DNA of 64,000 nt, taken from the NCBI GenBank assembly GCA_018649885.1, contig JABIHA010000075.1, forward strand, positions 24,345 through 88,344. Direction: 5' to 3'. Origin of the DNA: Bacteriovoracaceae bacterium. GTDB taxonomy: Bacteria > Bdellovibrionota > Bacteriovoracia > Bacteriovoracales > Bacteriovoracaceae. Shown here one piece after another: positions 16,350 through 25,842 of this stretch; position 1 is the first letter of the stretch, and the number at the start of each line of letters is the position of its first letter. The notes under the pieces were generated by a model, which worked only from the letters and a program-made list of their open reading frames with translations, was not told the DNA's origin and made no database searches. The translations under genes were made by a program, and so were the position numbers.

Positions 16350-17426
16350 ATGATTGTAACTATACTTTATCATCCAGGCTCGATTACAGAATATCTCACC
16401 ATTATAAATGATATAAAAAAGGATGAGAAAAGTATTCTTGTTCTTTGCGAACACGATTACACCACTGATGAAATTAAAAATCATCTACTTTCCTTGTTTG
16501 ATGATATTGTTGTCCTCTCCAATATCAACTACGATTACCGAATTCCCCTTGGTATTATCCGTATTCGCCAACATCAAGCTAAGCTAAAAAAACTTTTTGA
16601 TACTTACCCTGTTAAGAAAATAAAAATTATCACTGATATATCTGCCTACCTTCCAGTAAACACCGCCCTCTCATATTTTATGAAAAACTTTGAGGTCCAA
16701 GAGATTTTCAGTGTAAAGGCTAATTTGAAACATGAATACAAGCCTGACTTCAAGAAAACATTTTTTGCTTCAATTTACTCTAAGCTATGTGGCCTTCTCA
16801 AGGCTCAATACTTTGAAAAATTAGGTTATATCTACACCAATGAGATAGATTGCAAAGTTGTAAAGATACTTCCATTCTTCTCCCTGCCTATTGCAAAAAG
16901 TGATAAAAAGATCTTCTTTAAGAAAAAAAATCTTTATCAACTAGGTGATATGGAAAAAAAAGACACCATACTAATTTTTAGTGATAAAGATCTATCGCCC
17001 TACGACCCCCCTGAAGATAAAATTTACCACAAGAAACTTGGTGAGTTTTATCGGGAAATTCAAAAAAAATATCCAAATGCCTCAATCCTTTGCAAACCAC
17101 ATCCAGCTGACGGAATGGAAGGGATGGAGGGAATGCAGTGTTTGAAGTATGATTTTTATCAAAAGGAAATAACTTCACAACTTGCGATTGATGAGCTCCA
17201 CTCGCGGCTAATTGCATGCTATTCACCAGCATCAACCTCATTAATTTACTCATCTTCAGTTGGGATCCCCTCTTATACATTTTATAAATTTTTAAATTTA
17301 AAGGCCTCTATACTAGCTGAGTACTTTGAAAATGATTTACAAAAAGAAAATCCCTGTTTAATAAATATTGAAAGACTTGAGCAAATTGGATCTATTGACA
17401 CTAATCAAATGAAGGAACAGCCGTGA
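16350..17426 (+). CDS. Putative GT-B glycosyltransferase, sialyltransferase-like
   Basis: A 358-residue protein with LLCKPHPADG-like sequence (CKPHPADGMEGMEGM near residue 250) and SPASTSLIYSSSVGIPSY near residue 290. This combination is typical of bacterial GT-B enzymes using CMP-sugars (polysialyl- or lipooligosaccharide sialyltransferase families). A GMEGMEGM mini-repeat lies next to the HP motif. It overlaps the following SpsF-like cytidylyltransferase by 4 bases (GTGA), which fits a transferase using that CMP-activated sugar. The family assignment is from motif resemblance only. Confidence 0.55.
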   Translation: MIVTILYHPGSITEYLTIINDIKKDEKSILVLCEHDYTTDEIKNHLLSLFDDIVVLSNINYDYRIPLGIIRIRQHQAKLKKLFDTYPVKKIKIITDISAYLPVNTALSYFMKNFEVQEIFSVKANLKHEYKPDFKKTFFASIYSKLCGLLKAQYFEKLGYIYTNEIDCKVVKILPFFSLPIAKSDKKIFFKKKNLYQLGDMEKKDTILIFSDKDLSPYDPPEDKIYHKKLGEFYREIQKKYPNASILCKPHPADGMEGMEGMQCLKYDFYQKEITSQLAIDELHSRLIACYSPASTSLIYSSSVGIPSYTFYKFLNLKASILAEYFENDLQKENPCLINIERLEQIGSIDTNQMKEQP

Positions 17427-18172
17427 GCATTAAAACAGTAGTAATTGTTCAGGCCCGAATGGGTTCAACCAGGCTTCCTGGAAAAGTTCTAAACCCGCTT
17501 GAAGGAATCCCACTGCTTGAGCATGTTTGCCGTAGAATTCAGAGCAGCAAACTTTCTGACTTGCTTGTTATCGCCACCTCAATAGATCCAAACAACGACC
17601 CCATTGATAAGCTTTGTGACAGTCTGGGCATTGAATGTTTCAGAGGTAGCGAAGAAGACGTCCTGGGACGCTTCTACTGCGCAGCCGTTAATCACAAACC
17701 TGAGTATGTAGTGAGAATTACGGCTGACTGTCCATTAGTTGACCCAGAAATTATAGACCATGCAATTAATCTGATTTCAAATGGTGGATATGACTATGTC
17801 AGCAACACTGAGCCTCCAACTTACCCAGATGGTTATGATGTTGAAGTTTTTAAATTTGAGGCGCTTAAAAAAGCACACCATGGTGCTGAACATAAATATC
17901 AAAGAGAACACGTCACTAGCTATATTACTGAAAACCAGGCCCTTTTTAAATGTCACAGCTTTGCTGCTCCTGAAGACCTCTCCCATATGAGACTAACAGT
18001 AGATACTAGCGAAGACTTCGAGGTCATAAAATTAATTTACAGCTCGCTCTATTCAAAAAACCACTTATTTAGCTATGAAGAAGTAGTCCAATTTTTGAAA
18101 AAAAACCCACAAATCCTCGAACTTAACTCCCATTTTGAAAGAAATGAGGGCTATGACACCACTGATACCTAG
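17423..18172 (+). CDS. SpsF-like cytidylyltransferase
   Basis: Stand-alone CTP:sugar nucleotidyltransferase of 249 residues. Conserved VQARMGSTRLPGKVL at the N-terminus and RITADCPLVDP near residue 97 place it with Bacillus SpsF and with the N-terminal domain of the fusion protein at 11709. Two SpsF domains in one operon suggest that two different sugars, or two steps, need activation. Start codon GTG overlapping the upstream TGA. Last gene before a 79-base gap. Confidence 0.88.
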   Translation: MSIKTVVIVQARMGSTRLPGKVLNPLEGIPLLEHVCRRIQSSKLSDLLVIATSIDPNNDPIDKLCDSLGIECFRGSEEDVLGRFYCAAVNHKPEYVVRITADCPLVDPEIIDHAINLISNGGYDYVSNTEPPTYPDGYDVEVFKFEALKKAHHGAEHKYQREHVTSYITENQALFKCHSFAAPEDLSHMRLTVDTSEDFEVIKLIYSSLYSKNHLFSYEEVVQFLKKNPQILELNSHFERNEGYDTTDT

Positions 18173-18251
18173 ATTTGCTGGAGCTAAGCACCATTTATCA
18201 TCCTCAAGATAGTATTTTCTATAGTTTATAAACTTGGTACTATATCCCTAT

Positions 18252-19706
18252 ATGGAAAATATAGTAGCACTATGTAGAATAATATTTGGGGTGATCTTTT
18301 TTATAAAGTTTTACCACTCATTTGATGCTGAAGATATTGTTTGGGCGCTCGGTAAACCCTTTGGACTGGATGACTTTGGGTGGAAGGCCTTAAAGTTTTT
18401 AACCTATCTATCTCTGTTTGGATTTACATTGGGAATCCTCACAACAGCCTCCACTTTACTTTTATTTGTTACCTTTTTAGTGCTTAATAGAAAAGCTGCC
18501 CTATATGGTCTTGAGGATGTTTTTTTCCAAACCTTCATTTTTTATTTTCTCTGGACATCAAAATCTTATACCTGGTCCATTGATTCACTTCTAGGTAATA
18601 CACCTCCAATTTGGAAGATCAATCTCGGACAATTTCCCGAAATTATTCTATCGACAAATATTGCCATTATTTTTCTAGGGGCAGGTATATGTAAATTAAG
18701 AAGCCCTATGTGGATAAAAGGCCTTGGAGCATACTTCTTCTTTTTAATGCCCAATTTCAGAGTAAGAAGCACCAAACTCATAGTAAATAACAAACCCATA
18801 ATTTATGCCATCAATTATTCAGCAGTATTCTTTCAGCTGGCTTGCTTGTTTGCATGGCTCCTACCATGGCAATATTTCTCAATGCTTTGCTGGTTTTTTA
18901 TTTTTTCCTTTTCAATTTCACTCTATCTTATTTTTGATTTAACTTGGATTGGTCAAGCTGTTACTACAATGGCATTAATTCCATTCGTTCTATTATTTGG
19001 AGATGGCTACCAAAGTTTATATAGTTTATGGATTACCCAAAACCACTCATATCCCTTGGTAAGCCTATTTTTAATACTATCTTTATTAGGCAGTGTATGG
19101 ACAGCCATAGCGAACCCCATATTTTTTACAAATGCCCCCGTCTGGCTTGATAAAATACATTTATTTTTTAGATATATAGGAAGGGTAACTTGGGGAATGG
19201 TTCCAATTGATGTATTTACTGAAATCCACATTGAAGGCCCCATTGTCTACAGAGTTTTCAAAAAATATACAAATGGGAGTGAAAAAGAAATTTTCAAAAT
19301 TTTTTCAAAAGATGCTACCCCGGGCCCAGAAAGAAAATTCAAGCCATCATTTTTTGAGGTAACTTCCTACAAGGTTGCTGAAGCTATTATGGAATTTGAA
19401 GCCTATGGTGAAATTAAAGATCCCCATAGAAAAGTATTTATTCAAAAACTATCAGAATATATTGTGAAAAAATATCAAAAATTAGGAGAAGATAACTTTG
19501 TACTCGTTTATAAAGTCCTACAAGTGATCCCTCCTGGAAATGAGTTTATTGGTTATAGTGAATGGTATCTTGAAGAGCCCTGGCTAGATGCTTTCGAAGT
19601 TGATAAAAATGGCCACATTACTCAATTAGAGAAGAAAGTATTAAAAGGTCCAACAGGAAGAGATTTGGGAAGACACTCATTTGAGTACAATCCCTATGTC
19701 AGTTAA
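18252..19706 (+). CDS. HTTM-like polytopic membrane protein
   Basis: About eight hydrophobic segments occupy the first 325 residues, starting with VALCRIIFGVIFFIKFYHSF. The arrangement resembles the HTTM domain shared with vitamin-K-dependent gamma-carboxylases. The last 160 residues are soluble and charged. HTTM proteins in bacteria are mostly uncharacterised. The gene lies inside an amino-sugar operon, between the SpsF-like and class III aminotransferase genes, and could carry out a membrane step of glycan modification. I prefer ATG 18252 over the upstream TTG 18234; neither has a good ribosome binding site. Its stop overlaps the AAGGAA site of the next gene. Confidence 0.6.
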   Translation: MENIVALCRIIFGVIFFIKFYHSFDAEDIVWALGKPFGLDDFGWKALKFLTYLSLFGFTLGILTTASTLLLFVTFLVLNRKAALYGLEDVFFQTFIFYFLWTSKSYTWSIDSLLGNTPPIWKINLGQFPEIILSTNIAIIFLGAGICKLRSPMWIKGLGAYFFFLMPNFRVRSTKLIVNNKPIIYAINYSAVFFQLACLFAWLLPWQYFSMLCWFFIFSFSISLYLIFDLTWIGQAVTTMALIPFVLLFGDGYQSLYSLWITQNHSYPLVSLFLILSLLGSVWTAIANPIFFTNAPVWLDKIHLFFRYIGRVTWGMVPIDVFTEIHIEGPIVYRVFKKYTNGSEKEIFKIFSKDATPGPERKFKPSFFEVTSYKVAEAIMEFEAYGEIKDPHRKVFIQKLSEYIVKKYQKLGEDNFVLVYKVLQVIPPGNEFIGYSEWYLEEPWLDAFEVDKNGHITQLEKKVLKGPTGRDLGRHSFEYNPYVS

Positions 19707-19715
19707 GGAAAAATT

Positions 19716-21011
19716 GTGGATATCGCTAACTCAAAAAAATTATGGGAAAAAGCACTTAAGGTAATCCCTGGAGGATCTCAGACTCTCTCAAAAGCACCAA
19801 ATATGTTTACCTTTGGTGTATCTCCTATGTTCTTGCAAAAAGGAGAAGGGGCTTATGTTTGGGATGTGGATGGGAATAAATTCATAGATTACCCATTAGC
19901 ACTTGGCCCCATCACCCTTGGTCATAATCATCCAAGCACTGTTAAAGCTGTAACAGAACAATTAAAAAATGGAACCGTCTTCTCACTGATGCATCCTCTA
20001 GAGGCAGAGGTTGCTGAAATGTTAGTCGAATCCATACCGTGTGCAGAGATGGTAAAATTTGGAAAAAATGGAGCCGATGCAACTTCAGCAGCTATTAGAC
20101 TTTCCAGAAAAATTACTGGAAATGATATTATTTTGTCGTGTGGATATCATGGATACCATGACTGGTACATTTCCTCCACTGAGTTAAGAGGGGGTGTTCC
20201 TGAGTTTAATCGTGAACTTATACACTCCTTTGATTACAATAATCCAAGCTCTCTTGAAGAACTATTCTCAAAATTTCATGGAAAAGTTGCCGCCGTTATT
20301 CTTGAACCTGTGAGCACAGTTTCTCCAGATAAAGATTTCTTACACAGAGTTAAGGAAATTACGCACAAAAATGGGGCGATTCTCGTATTTGATGAAATCG
20401 TAACAGGTTTTCGACTCGCCATGGGTGGAGCAAGTGAATACTACGGAGTCACTCCAGATTTAAGCTGTATTGGTAAAGGGATGGCCAATGGAATGCCTAT
20501 TTCTGCACTAGTTGGGAAAAAGGAATTAATGCAGGAAATGGAAGGAATATTTTTCAGCACTACCTATGGGGGTGAAACACTTTCACTTGCTGCAACTAAA
20601 GCAACTATTTGTGAGATGAGAGAGAAGAGTGTTCAAAAACATCTTTGGGAAATGGGAGAAAAACTACAATCCTACACAGCTCAATGTATCAAAAAATATG
20701 GACTAGAAAAGCATATTACCCTCACAGATATTTATCCAAAATTTTGGATGAATTTTATAGACCAAAATGGTGATGAAGATAATGATGTTAAGGGGCTCTT
20801 TTTCCAAGAAACTGCTCTTCGCGGTGTGCTGGTTGGAGGACTGCAATACATCTCCTACAGCCATAGCGAACAAGTAATTGAAGAAACAAAAAAGGCATTT
20901 GATGAAAGTCTTGAAATCGTAGGCACGGCAGTCAAATCGGGTGATCTCAAAAGTTACCTAAAAGGCACTCCTCCTGGGAATGTATTTAAAAGATCAAGCC
21001 CAAATGATTAG
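19716..21011 (+). CDS. Class III aminotransferase, glutamate-1-semialdehyde aminomutase-like
   Basis: PLP-dependent enzyme of 431 residues. Signatures are VIPGGSQT at the N-terminus, FGKNGADATSAAIRLSR (near residue 111), VFDEIVTGFR (near 225, PLP-binding Asp) and the lysine in CIGKGMANGMPISA (near residue 252). True HemL has a heme-pathway role; copies inside glycan loci are thought to aminate sugar or ulosonate aldehydes. Next to a formyltransferase, it probably creates an amine that is then formylated. GTG start 19716 with AAGGAA five bases upstream. Confidence 0.88.
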   Translation: MDIANSKKLWEKALKVIPGGSQTLSKAPNMFTFGVSPMFLQKGEGAYVWDVDGNKFIDYPLALGPITLGHNHPSTVKAVTEQLKNGTVFSLMHPLEAEVAEMLVESIPCAEMVKFGKNGADATSAAIRLSRKITGNDIILSCGYHGYHDWYISSTELRGGVPEFNRELIHSFDYNNPSSLEELFSKFHGKVAAVILEPVSTVSPDKDFLHRVKEITHKNGAILVFDEIVTGFRLAMGGASEYYGVTPDLSCIGKGMANGMPISALVGKKELMQEMEGIFFSTTYGGETLSLAATKATICEMREKSVQKHLWEMGEKLQSYTAQCIKKYGLEKHITLTDIYPKFWMNFIDQNGDEDNDVKGLFFQETALRGVLVGGLQYISYSHSEQVIEETKKAFDESLEIVGTAVKSGDLKSYLKGTPPGNVFKRSSPND

Positions 21012-21022
21012 GGAGAACGTAT

Positions 21023-21730
21023 TTGAAAAAAAATGATAAAGTTGCCTTACTAGGTTCAGGTATTAATCAAGGTGGATTTTCTGAAATAGAGGAATTATTT
21101 AAAAATCGGTCTATCCCCTATGAAATTCTCTCTCACCACAATCAGATTAACAAATCACACTCCTTGGCCATCTCACTTGGCTACCAAAGAATTATTCCAA
21201 AAAACCAACTTGATCAACTCCCCTTAGGTCTTGTAGTACTCCACTCAAGCGATCTTCCACAGGGAAGAGGTTGGGCGCCACATTTTTATACAATATACAA
21301 CAAGCGCAAATCGCTCACTCTCACAATGCTGTATGCAGATGAAGGTGTCGATTCTGGGGATATAATTGCCAAAGCCAGGTATCCTATTGATGAATTATCG
21401 ACAATAAATGAGCTCAGGAAAATTGATGATGCTCTAACATTATTTCTTTTAGAGAAGTTTCTGGGTAAAATCACAGCTTCTAAGATTAAAGGAAAATCAC
21501 AAGATCTCCTGGAAATTGAACCCACGTATCATAAAAAGAGAGTTCCTGAAGACAGCAAAGTATTTGAGGATATGGACCCCGAAAAGCTTCGCCACTTTCT
21601 ACGCTGCCTTCCACCTGAACATCCTGGATACACTGAAAAATCAGGCAAAAAGGTCTATTTTCCTTCAAATAGTGAAAGAGATTTTAAAGTAATTACACAA
21701 AATATTACTCTGGAAGATTTAAGCTCTTGA
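21023..21730 (+). CDS. Formyltransferase-family protein (10-formyl-THF dependent)
   Basis: Short member (235 residues) of the methionyl-tRNA formyltransferase fold. The catalytic region reads VVLHSSDLPQGRGWAP (near residue 75), a variant of the HPSLLPxxRG motif. LYADEGVDSGDIIAK follows near residue 110, containing the conserved DxGDI. Homologues in nucleotide-sugar loci N-formylate amino sugars. The tRNA-binding C-terminal domain of Fmt is absent, supporting a sugar substrate. TTG start with GGGAG seven bases upstream. It immediately follows the class III aminotransferase, which would supply the amine. Confidence 0.82.
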   Translation: MKKNDKVALLGSGINQGGFSEIEELFKNRSIPYEILSHHNQINKSHSLAISLGYQRIIPKNQLDQLPLGLVVLHSSDLPQGRGWAPHFYTIYNKRKSLTLTMLYADEGVDSGDIIAKARYPIDELSTINELRKIDDALTLFLLEKFLGKITASKIKGKSQDLLEIEPTYHKKRVPEDSKVFEDMDPEKLRHFLRCLPPEHPGYTEKSGKKVYFPSNSERDFKVITQNITLEDLSS

Positions 21731-21764
21731 TCCAAGTGAGATTTCCCACCTCATCGCGTCGAAA

Positions 21765-21793
21765 TTGTCAAAAAAGCAGGATTTTAGTACTAT
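21765..21793 (+). promoter_or_regulatory. Sigma70-like promoter for the capsule-type transferase
   Basis: TTGTCA (21765-21770), 17-base spacer, TACTAT (21788-21793), 37 bases upstream of the TTG start at 21831. One of the cleanest promoters of the window and the model for the local TACTAT class. Confidence 0.65.
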
Positions 21794-21830
21794 GTAGCTT
21801 GGTTTTATTAAAACAATCGAGTCGTAGAAA

Positions 21831-23522
21831 TTGAAAAAATTGCTATCATCTAAACTATTAGAGTTAAAATATAAGATATTAAGTAACCCTTATTTACCTT
21901 TAAAAAAATATGATTCTGCCAGGCCTTATATTTGGAATAGTGGACTTAAAGATATTTTTGATGAATATCCAAATAGCCCTGACCGCGAAAAAACAGTAAT
22001 CGTCTATGGTCTACGAAGTTACGTGCATCATAATCTATCTATGATGGAGAAAACTTTTTCTGATTGTTTTAGATTTCAAGGGGCAAATGTTTATAATTTA
22101 TTATGCGATGGAGGGCTGCCCTCTTGTGATATGTACACATTTGATAGTATTGATAATCAAAAAATTTCATGCAACTTTTGCACAAAATCGCTTCCTTTCT
22201 ATGAAAAAAACTACCCCAATGATTACCTTCATTTTAGCCAATATCTCTCAAGTGCCGAAAAAAATGAACTTAAAGAAAAAATTGATAAATTAAGTGTTGA
22301 TGAATTGCTTGAATTTCACTACCTAGGAGTAAAAGTTTCACGGCATTCTAAGTCCTCTGTTGCAAAATATTTTGCAGATGCATTTAGAGAAGAGGCTCCA
22401 GGGCACATCGATATCCTAAGACACTCTTCTTATATTAGCTGCCTGGGAGCACTCGTTGCCAAAAAGGTTTTTGATACAAAAAAGCCTACACATATCTTCA
22501 CCCTACATGGTTGCTATGCTACCTGGGGTGGCTTTTGCGAATTTATGAAAAACAACGGGGTTGAAGTCTATGTGTACCGAAAATTATTCAACCCAAGCAT
22601 GGGCTATTTCGATTTTCCAAAATGGACAGCAGATCCTCAAGATATTCAAGGCGAGTTAGCTTGGGAAAAATACAAACACACACCACTTAATAGCAAACAA
22701 AAAAAGATGATCGATGATTTTTTTGAAAAGAAAAAATCTGGCAAGTCAGATGATTACCTTATTTTCTTTCACAATAAGACACAAAATGATGAAAAATTTC
22801 AAAACCTTTTAGAAGACAAGGGCAAAAGAAAATTCGTACTCTACCTTCACTCTCTTTGGGATAGTGGGTTTGAAGAGGCAACTTCTCCTGCATTTAAGGA
22901 CCACAACTCTTGGGTACTAGAAACAATTGCTTACTTTATTGATCATCCCGATATTTACTTAATCATAAAACCACACCCTCAAGAATATTCAATCCTAGAA
23001 GAAAATAAAAAAGGCGCAATTGCCCTCATTACGGATAAGTTTGGAAAACTTCCAGAAAATGTAATTTTCATGGAAAAAGAATGGTCATTCACAAGTTATC
23101 AGCTCATGCATTTTGGGTGTATCAGCATTACATACTATGGAACCGTTGGACTCGAGTCAGCATTTTTTAAGTTCCCTGTGCTATTTGGTGGCTTTAGCCC
23201 TATAGTAAATGCTGGGTGTGCACCAAAAGTAGAAAAGAAAGAGGACTATTTTGCACTTATAGAAAATCCTCAACCTCTCTATGATCATCATAAAACTCAT
23301 TTTGAAATTATAGAAAGGTATGTCTTTTTTAGTTATTTCAGTCAGGCCATAAGAGTAGATATTTATAGATCAGATAAAATGTATCTGGACCAAGAGTGCA
23401 TCGACTGGAATAAATTAAAAGACTACAACAAATTTATCAAAGAAAATCCAGATATGAACAGAATCGTAAAGCTTATGCTCGATGGAAAAGCTGTTATCAA
23501 TGAGCCTGAATACTTTAACTAG
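21831..23522 (+). CDS. Capsule-polysaccharide-type GT-B transferase with Cys4 motif
   Basis: A 563-residue soluble protein. The C-terminal half resembles capsule synthesis transferases: LYLHSLWDSG, LIIKPHPQEYS (near residue 387) and YYGTVGLESAFFKFPVLFGG (near residue 435). The N-terminal half has four cysteines, C92, C99, C114 and C117, the first within LLCDGGLPSC. A CDGxLPxC motif of this kind recurs in related surface-carbohydrate proteins and may bind metal. Start TTG 21831, with only a weak ribosome binding site, from its own promoter. It converges with a radical SAM gene; the two stops share CTAG (23519-23522). Sugar donor unknown. Confidence 0.65.
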   Translation: MKKLLSSKLLELKYKILSNPYLPLKKYDSARPYIWNSGLKDIFDEYPNSPDREKTVIVYGLRSYVHHNLSMMEKTFSDCFRFQGANVYNLLCDGGLPSCDMYTFDSIDNQKISCNFCTKSLPFYEKNYPNDYLHFSQYLSSAEKNELKEKIDKLSVDELLEFHYLGVKVSRHSKSSVAKYFADAFREEAPGHIDILRHSSYISCLGALVAKKVFDTKKPTHIFTLHGCYATWGGFCEFMKNNGVEVYVYRKLFNPSMGYFDFPKWTADPQDIQGELAWEKYKHTPLNSKQKKMIDDFFEKKKSGKSDDYLIFFHNKTQNDEKFQNLLEDKGKRKFVLYLHSLWDSGFEEATSPAFKDHNSWVLETIAYFIDHPDIYLIIKPHPQEYSILEENKKGAIALITDKFGKLPENVIFMEKEWSFTSYQLMHFGCISITYYGTVGLESAFFKFPVLFGGFSPIVNAGCAPKVEKKEDYFALIENPQPLYDHHKTHFEIIERYVFFSYFSQAIRVDIYRSDKMYLDQECIDWNKLKDYNKFIKENPDMNRIVKLMLDGKAVINEPEYFN

Positions 23523-24919
23523 TAGTGTCTGTCAGCGGCCCTAAAAGCTGCTGTTTCCTCTATAATTTGTGGCTCAAACTCTTGCATAATATCAATGAAG
23601 CTATCTACGTTTATACCACCGAGGTATGAATACCCTGCATCTTCTCTGACCTTCCACCACTCTCGGACAGTTCCCTTACCCTTGGTATCTTCATAGTAAG
23701 TCATAAAACCTGGCTCATCTAGCCGGGTCCATTCAAAATTATCGACAGTAAAATCTTCTTTTGCCCTAAACAAATCCCAGTAACGTGTTCCTGGAAATGG
23801 AGTTAGTATTGATGTTGAACCAAAGCCCAATTTTCCGCTTCTAATATTTTTTAAAATAAACTCATATGTCTGAACTAAATCAATTTCCTCTTCTTCAGGA
23901 ACTCCAATAATAAAATTTCCACTTATACCAAGACCAGCATCATGGCATAGATCTATAGATTTTTGATTCTTTGCTACTGTTGCACTACCAGCTTTTAAAA
24001 CTTGAATAATTTTCTCTGAACCAGATTCAAACCCAATGGCCACTTTTGTAAATCCAAATTCTTGCAAGGACTTAACCATCATTTTATTCATGGTACTGAC
24101 CTGAGCATAGCCCACTTTTGGTATTTTCAATATTTCTGGATCATTGTTTTGAGCGTAACTAATGCAATCTTTTAAGTAATTCACATTTACAAAGGCAATA
24201 TCATCTCTAAAGACAATGACTCTAACATCATCTAGGGAGTCGGCAATATGTCTAATATCTGAAATTAGTTTACCAGGTGTTGGTCTTCTAACTTCTCTAG
24301 TCCAAGTTTGATAATTTGTACAAAAGTCGCACTTATAAGGACATCCTCTTGCAGAGAAAATAGCTGGAATTGATCTATTACGGTTAAAATAACCTAAGTC
24401 AGGAGCTGGAATTACATCCAAATCTTCCATCAAAGACCTAGGCTGGCCCATAACAATACGTCCATTTCTCCTTCCAAAAACTCCTGGGATTTGACCAATT
24501 TGCTCATTGTCTTTACCACTATTCACACTTTCTACAAATTCAAGAAAGCTAAATTCACCCTCACCAACTACACCAAAATCAAAATTTTGATCGAGGCTAC
24601 TGGGAAGAGCTGTAATGTGAGCTCCACCTATTATGGTTACAGTGTCGGGAAATTTCTCTTTAACAATTTTAACGATATTTTTTGCGACTCCGTACTGATT
24701 TGATACGGAAGACAGGGCAACTAAATCGAACTTGGTCTCAGTGTAATCATTTAAGAATTCATTGGAATCACAGGTTAGTATTTCATAGTCACTATCCGAA
24801 TGAGTCTCAAGAAAAGTTTTTAATGTACAAATTGCCAATCCAACATCAGGACGCGAGGTCCCAAGTCTTGTAGTTTGTACTAAAGCTATTTTTTTAATTG
24901 TATTGTAAGTTTGTCCCAT
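23519..24919 (-). CDS. B12-binding-type radical SAM enzyme
   Basis: 466 residues. The N-terminal part is a Rossmann-like domain of the cobalamin-binding type (DLVALSSVSNQYG, TIIGGAHITALP, VVGEGEFSFLEF). The radical SAM core begins with ARGCPYKCDFC (C193, C197, C200). The classic DxHxxG cobalamin motif is not obvious, so cobalamin use is not certain. Such enzymes methylate, epimerise or ring-contract natural products. The gene has its own promoter (24974-25001) and stands after the pse-type operon. It may modify a glycan sugar; no precursor-peptide gene is visible nearby. Confidence 0.88.
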   Translation of the reverse strand: MGQTYNTIKKIALVQTTRLGTSRPDVGLAICTLKTFLETHSDSDYEILTCDSNEFLNDYTETKFDLVALSSVSNQYGVAKNIVKIVKEKFPDTVTIIGGAHITALPSSLDQNFDFGVVGEGEFSFLEFVESVNSGKDNEQIGQIPGVFGRRNGRIVMGQPRSLMEDLDVIPAPDLGYFNRNRSIPAIFSARGCPYKCDFCTNYQTWTREVRRPTPGKLISDIRHIADSLDDVRVIVFRDDIAFVNVNYLKDCISYAQNNDPEILKIPKVGYAQVSTMNKMMVKSLQEFGFTKVAIGFESGSEKIIQVLKAGSATVAKNQKSIDLCHDAGLGISGNFIIGVPEEEEIDLVQTYEFILKNIRSGKLGFGSTSILTPFPGTRYWDLFRAKEDFTVDNFEWTRLDEPGFMTYYEDTKGKGTVREWWKVREDAGYSYLGGINVDSFIDIMQEFEPQIIEETAAFRAADRHY

Positions 24920-24973
24920 AATTCTCTACCATTAAATGTTGTAAAACATGATGTCTATCATATTTGTTACTAT

Positions 24974-25001
24974 ACTATACTTTTAAAGCCCTTTTATACA
25001 A
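24974..25001 (-). promoter_or_regulatory. Promoter of the radical SAM gene at 23519-24919
   Basis: Minus-strand TTGTAT (25001-24996), 16-base spacer, TATAGT (24979-24974), with a second TATAGT overlapping at 24974-24969. It begins just after the stop codon of the amidohydrolase gene, separating the radical SAM gene from that operon. Confidence 0.55.
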
Positions 25002-25008
25002 ATTCTCA

Positions 25009-25842
25009 CTAACTCTTTAGTAGCTGCAAAAAATTTCCACTAAAAATCTTGCTCTCTATTTCTGTTGCAAGCTTTAATGATTTAACTGCCTTAACTACTT
25101 GTTCTTGATTATGTGAATGGTTAAATGGAAAATCGGTGCCAAAAATAATTTTATCTGAAAGCCCAATATCAATATAATGATTGACCATCTTTATTGTCGA
25201 GGACACAGCCGTGTCAAACCAAATATTGTTAAAATTCTCTTTCATATTTTCATTGAGATAGTACATCCCGATCATCCCACCCATGTGGGCTGCAATGATT
25301 TTTAGCTCAGGTTTCTTTCTGGCCAGACTTAGCAAGTGGGCTCCAGAAGCATTTGAAATGTTAAATGGATGATCGACATGCGTCATGAGAAAAAGGCCAT
25401 TTTCAATAATCTCATCTGCTAATTCACAAACACATTCACTATCAAGCGCAAAATCTCCTTGCCACTCAGGGTTAATTTTTACACCTACAATTCCATTATC
25501 TTTGAAACTCTTTATTAGTGAAAAACTATCACTGCAGCTGGGATTAATAGAGCAAATACCCCAAAAATTGTCGGGCTTGTGCTTAGTAGCTTCCATAATG
25601 TAGTGATTATTTTCAGCACATAAGATGGCGCTCCTCCAGGGGAAAGATACAAGAGTAGATTTTGAAATTGAAGCTGCCTCCATTGATTTCTCAATACTCT
25701 CAATTGAACTAAGTGCCAGGGCCATCTCCCCTTCTGAATGTTTATAAATTGAAGAAATTATTTCTTTCTCTCCTGCGGGCAAATCAGCATTAACTTTTTG
25801 AAGCCTGTCCGGAAGAGCATATACATGTGCATCTATTATCAT
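25009..25842 (-). CDS. Amidohydrolase family 2 (TIM-barrel metal hydrolase)
   Basis: 277 residues, starting MIIDAHVYALP (a degenerate metal-binding DxHxH-type start, with Tyr at the second His). Later segments are IAAHMGG (near residue 184), NIWFDTAV and IIFGTDFPFNHS (near residue 235, catalytic Asp). This matches the amidohydrolase_2/ACMSD-like family, which hydrolyses or decarboxylates small molecules. Last gene of the run WbqC-NeuB-PseG-methyltransferase-amidohydrolase, overlapping the methyltransferase gene by 4 bases. Its role in sugar-acid synthesis is unknown; deacylation of an intermediate is possible. Confidence 0.82.
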   Translation of the reverse strand: MIIDAHVYALPDRLQKVNADLPAGEKEIISSIYKHSEGEMALALSSIESIEKSMEAASISKSTLVSFPWRSAILCAENNHYIMEATKHKPDNFWGICSINPSCSDSFSLIKSFKDNGIVGVKINPEWQGDFALDSECVCELADEIIENGLFLMTHVDHPFNISNASGAHLLSLARKKPELKIIAAHMGGMIGMYYLNENMKENFNNIWFDTAVSSTIKMVNHYIDIGLSDKIIFGTDFPFNHSHNQEQVVKAVKSLKLATEIESKIFSGNFLQLLKS

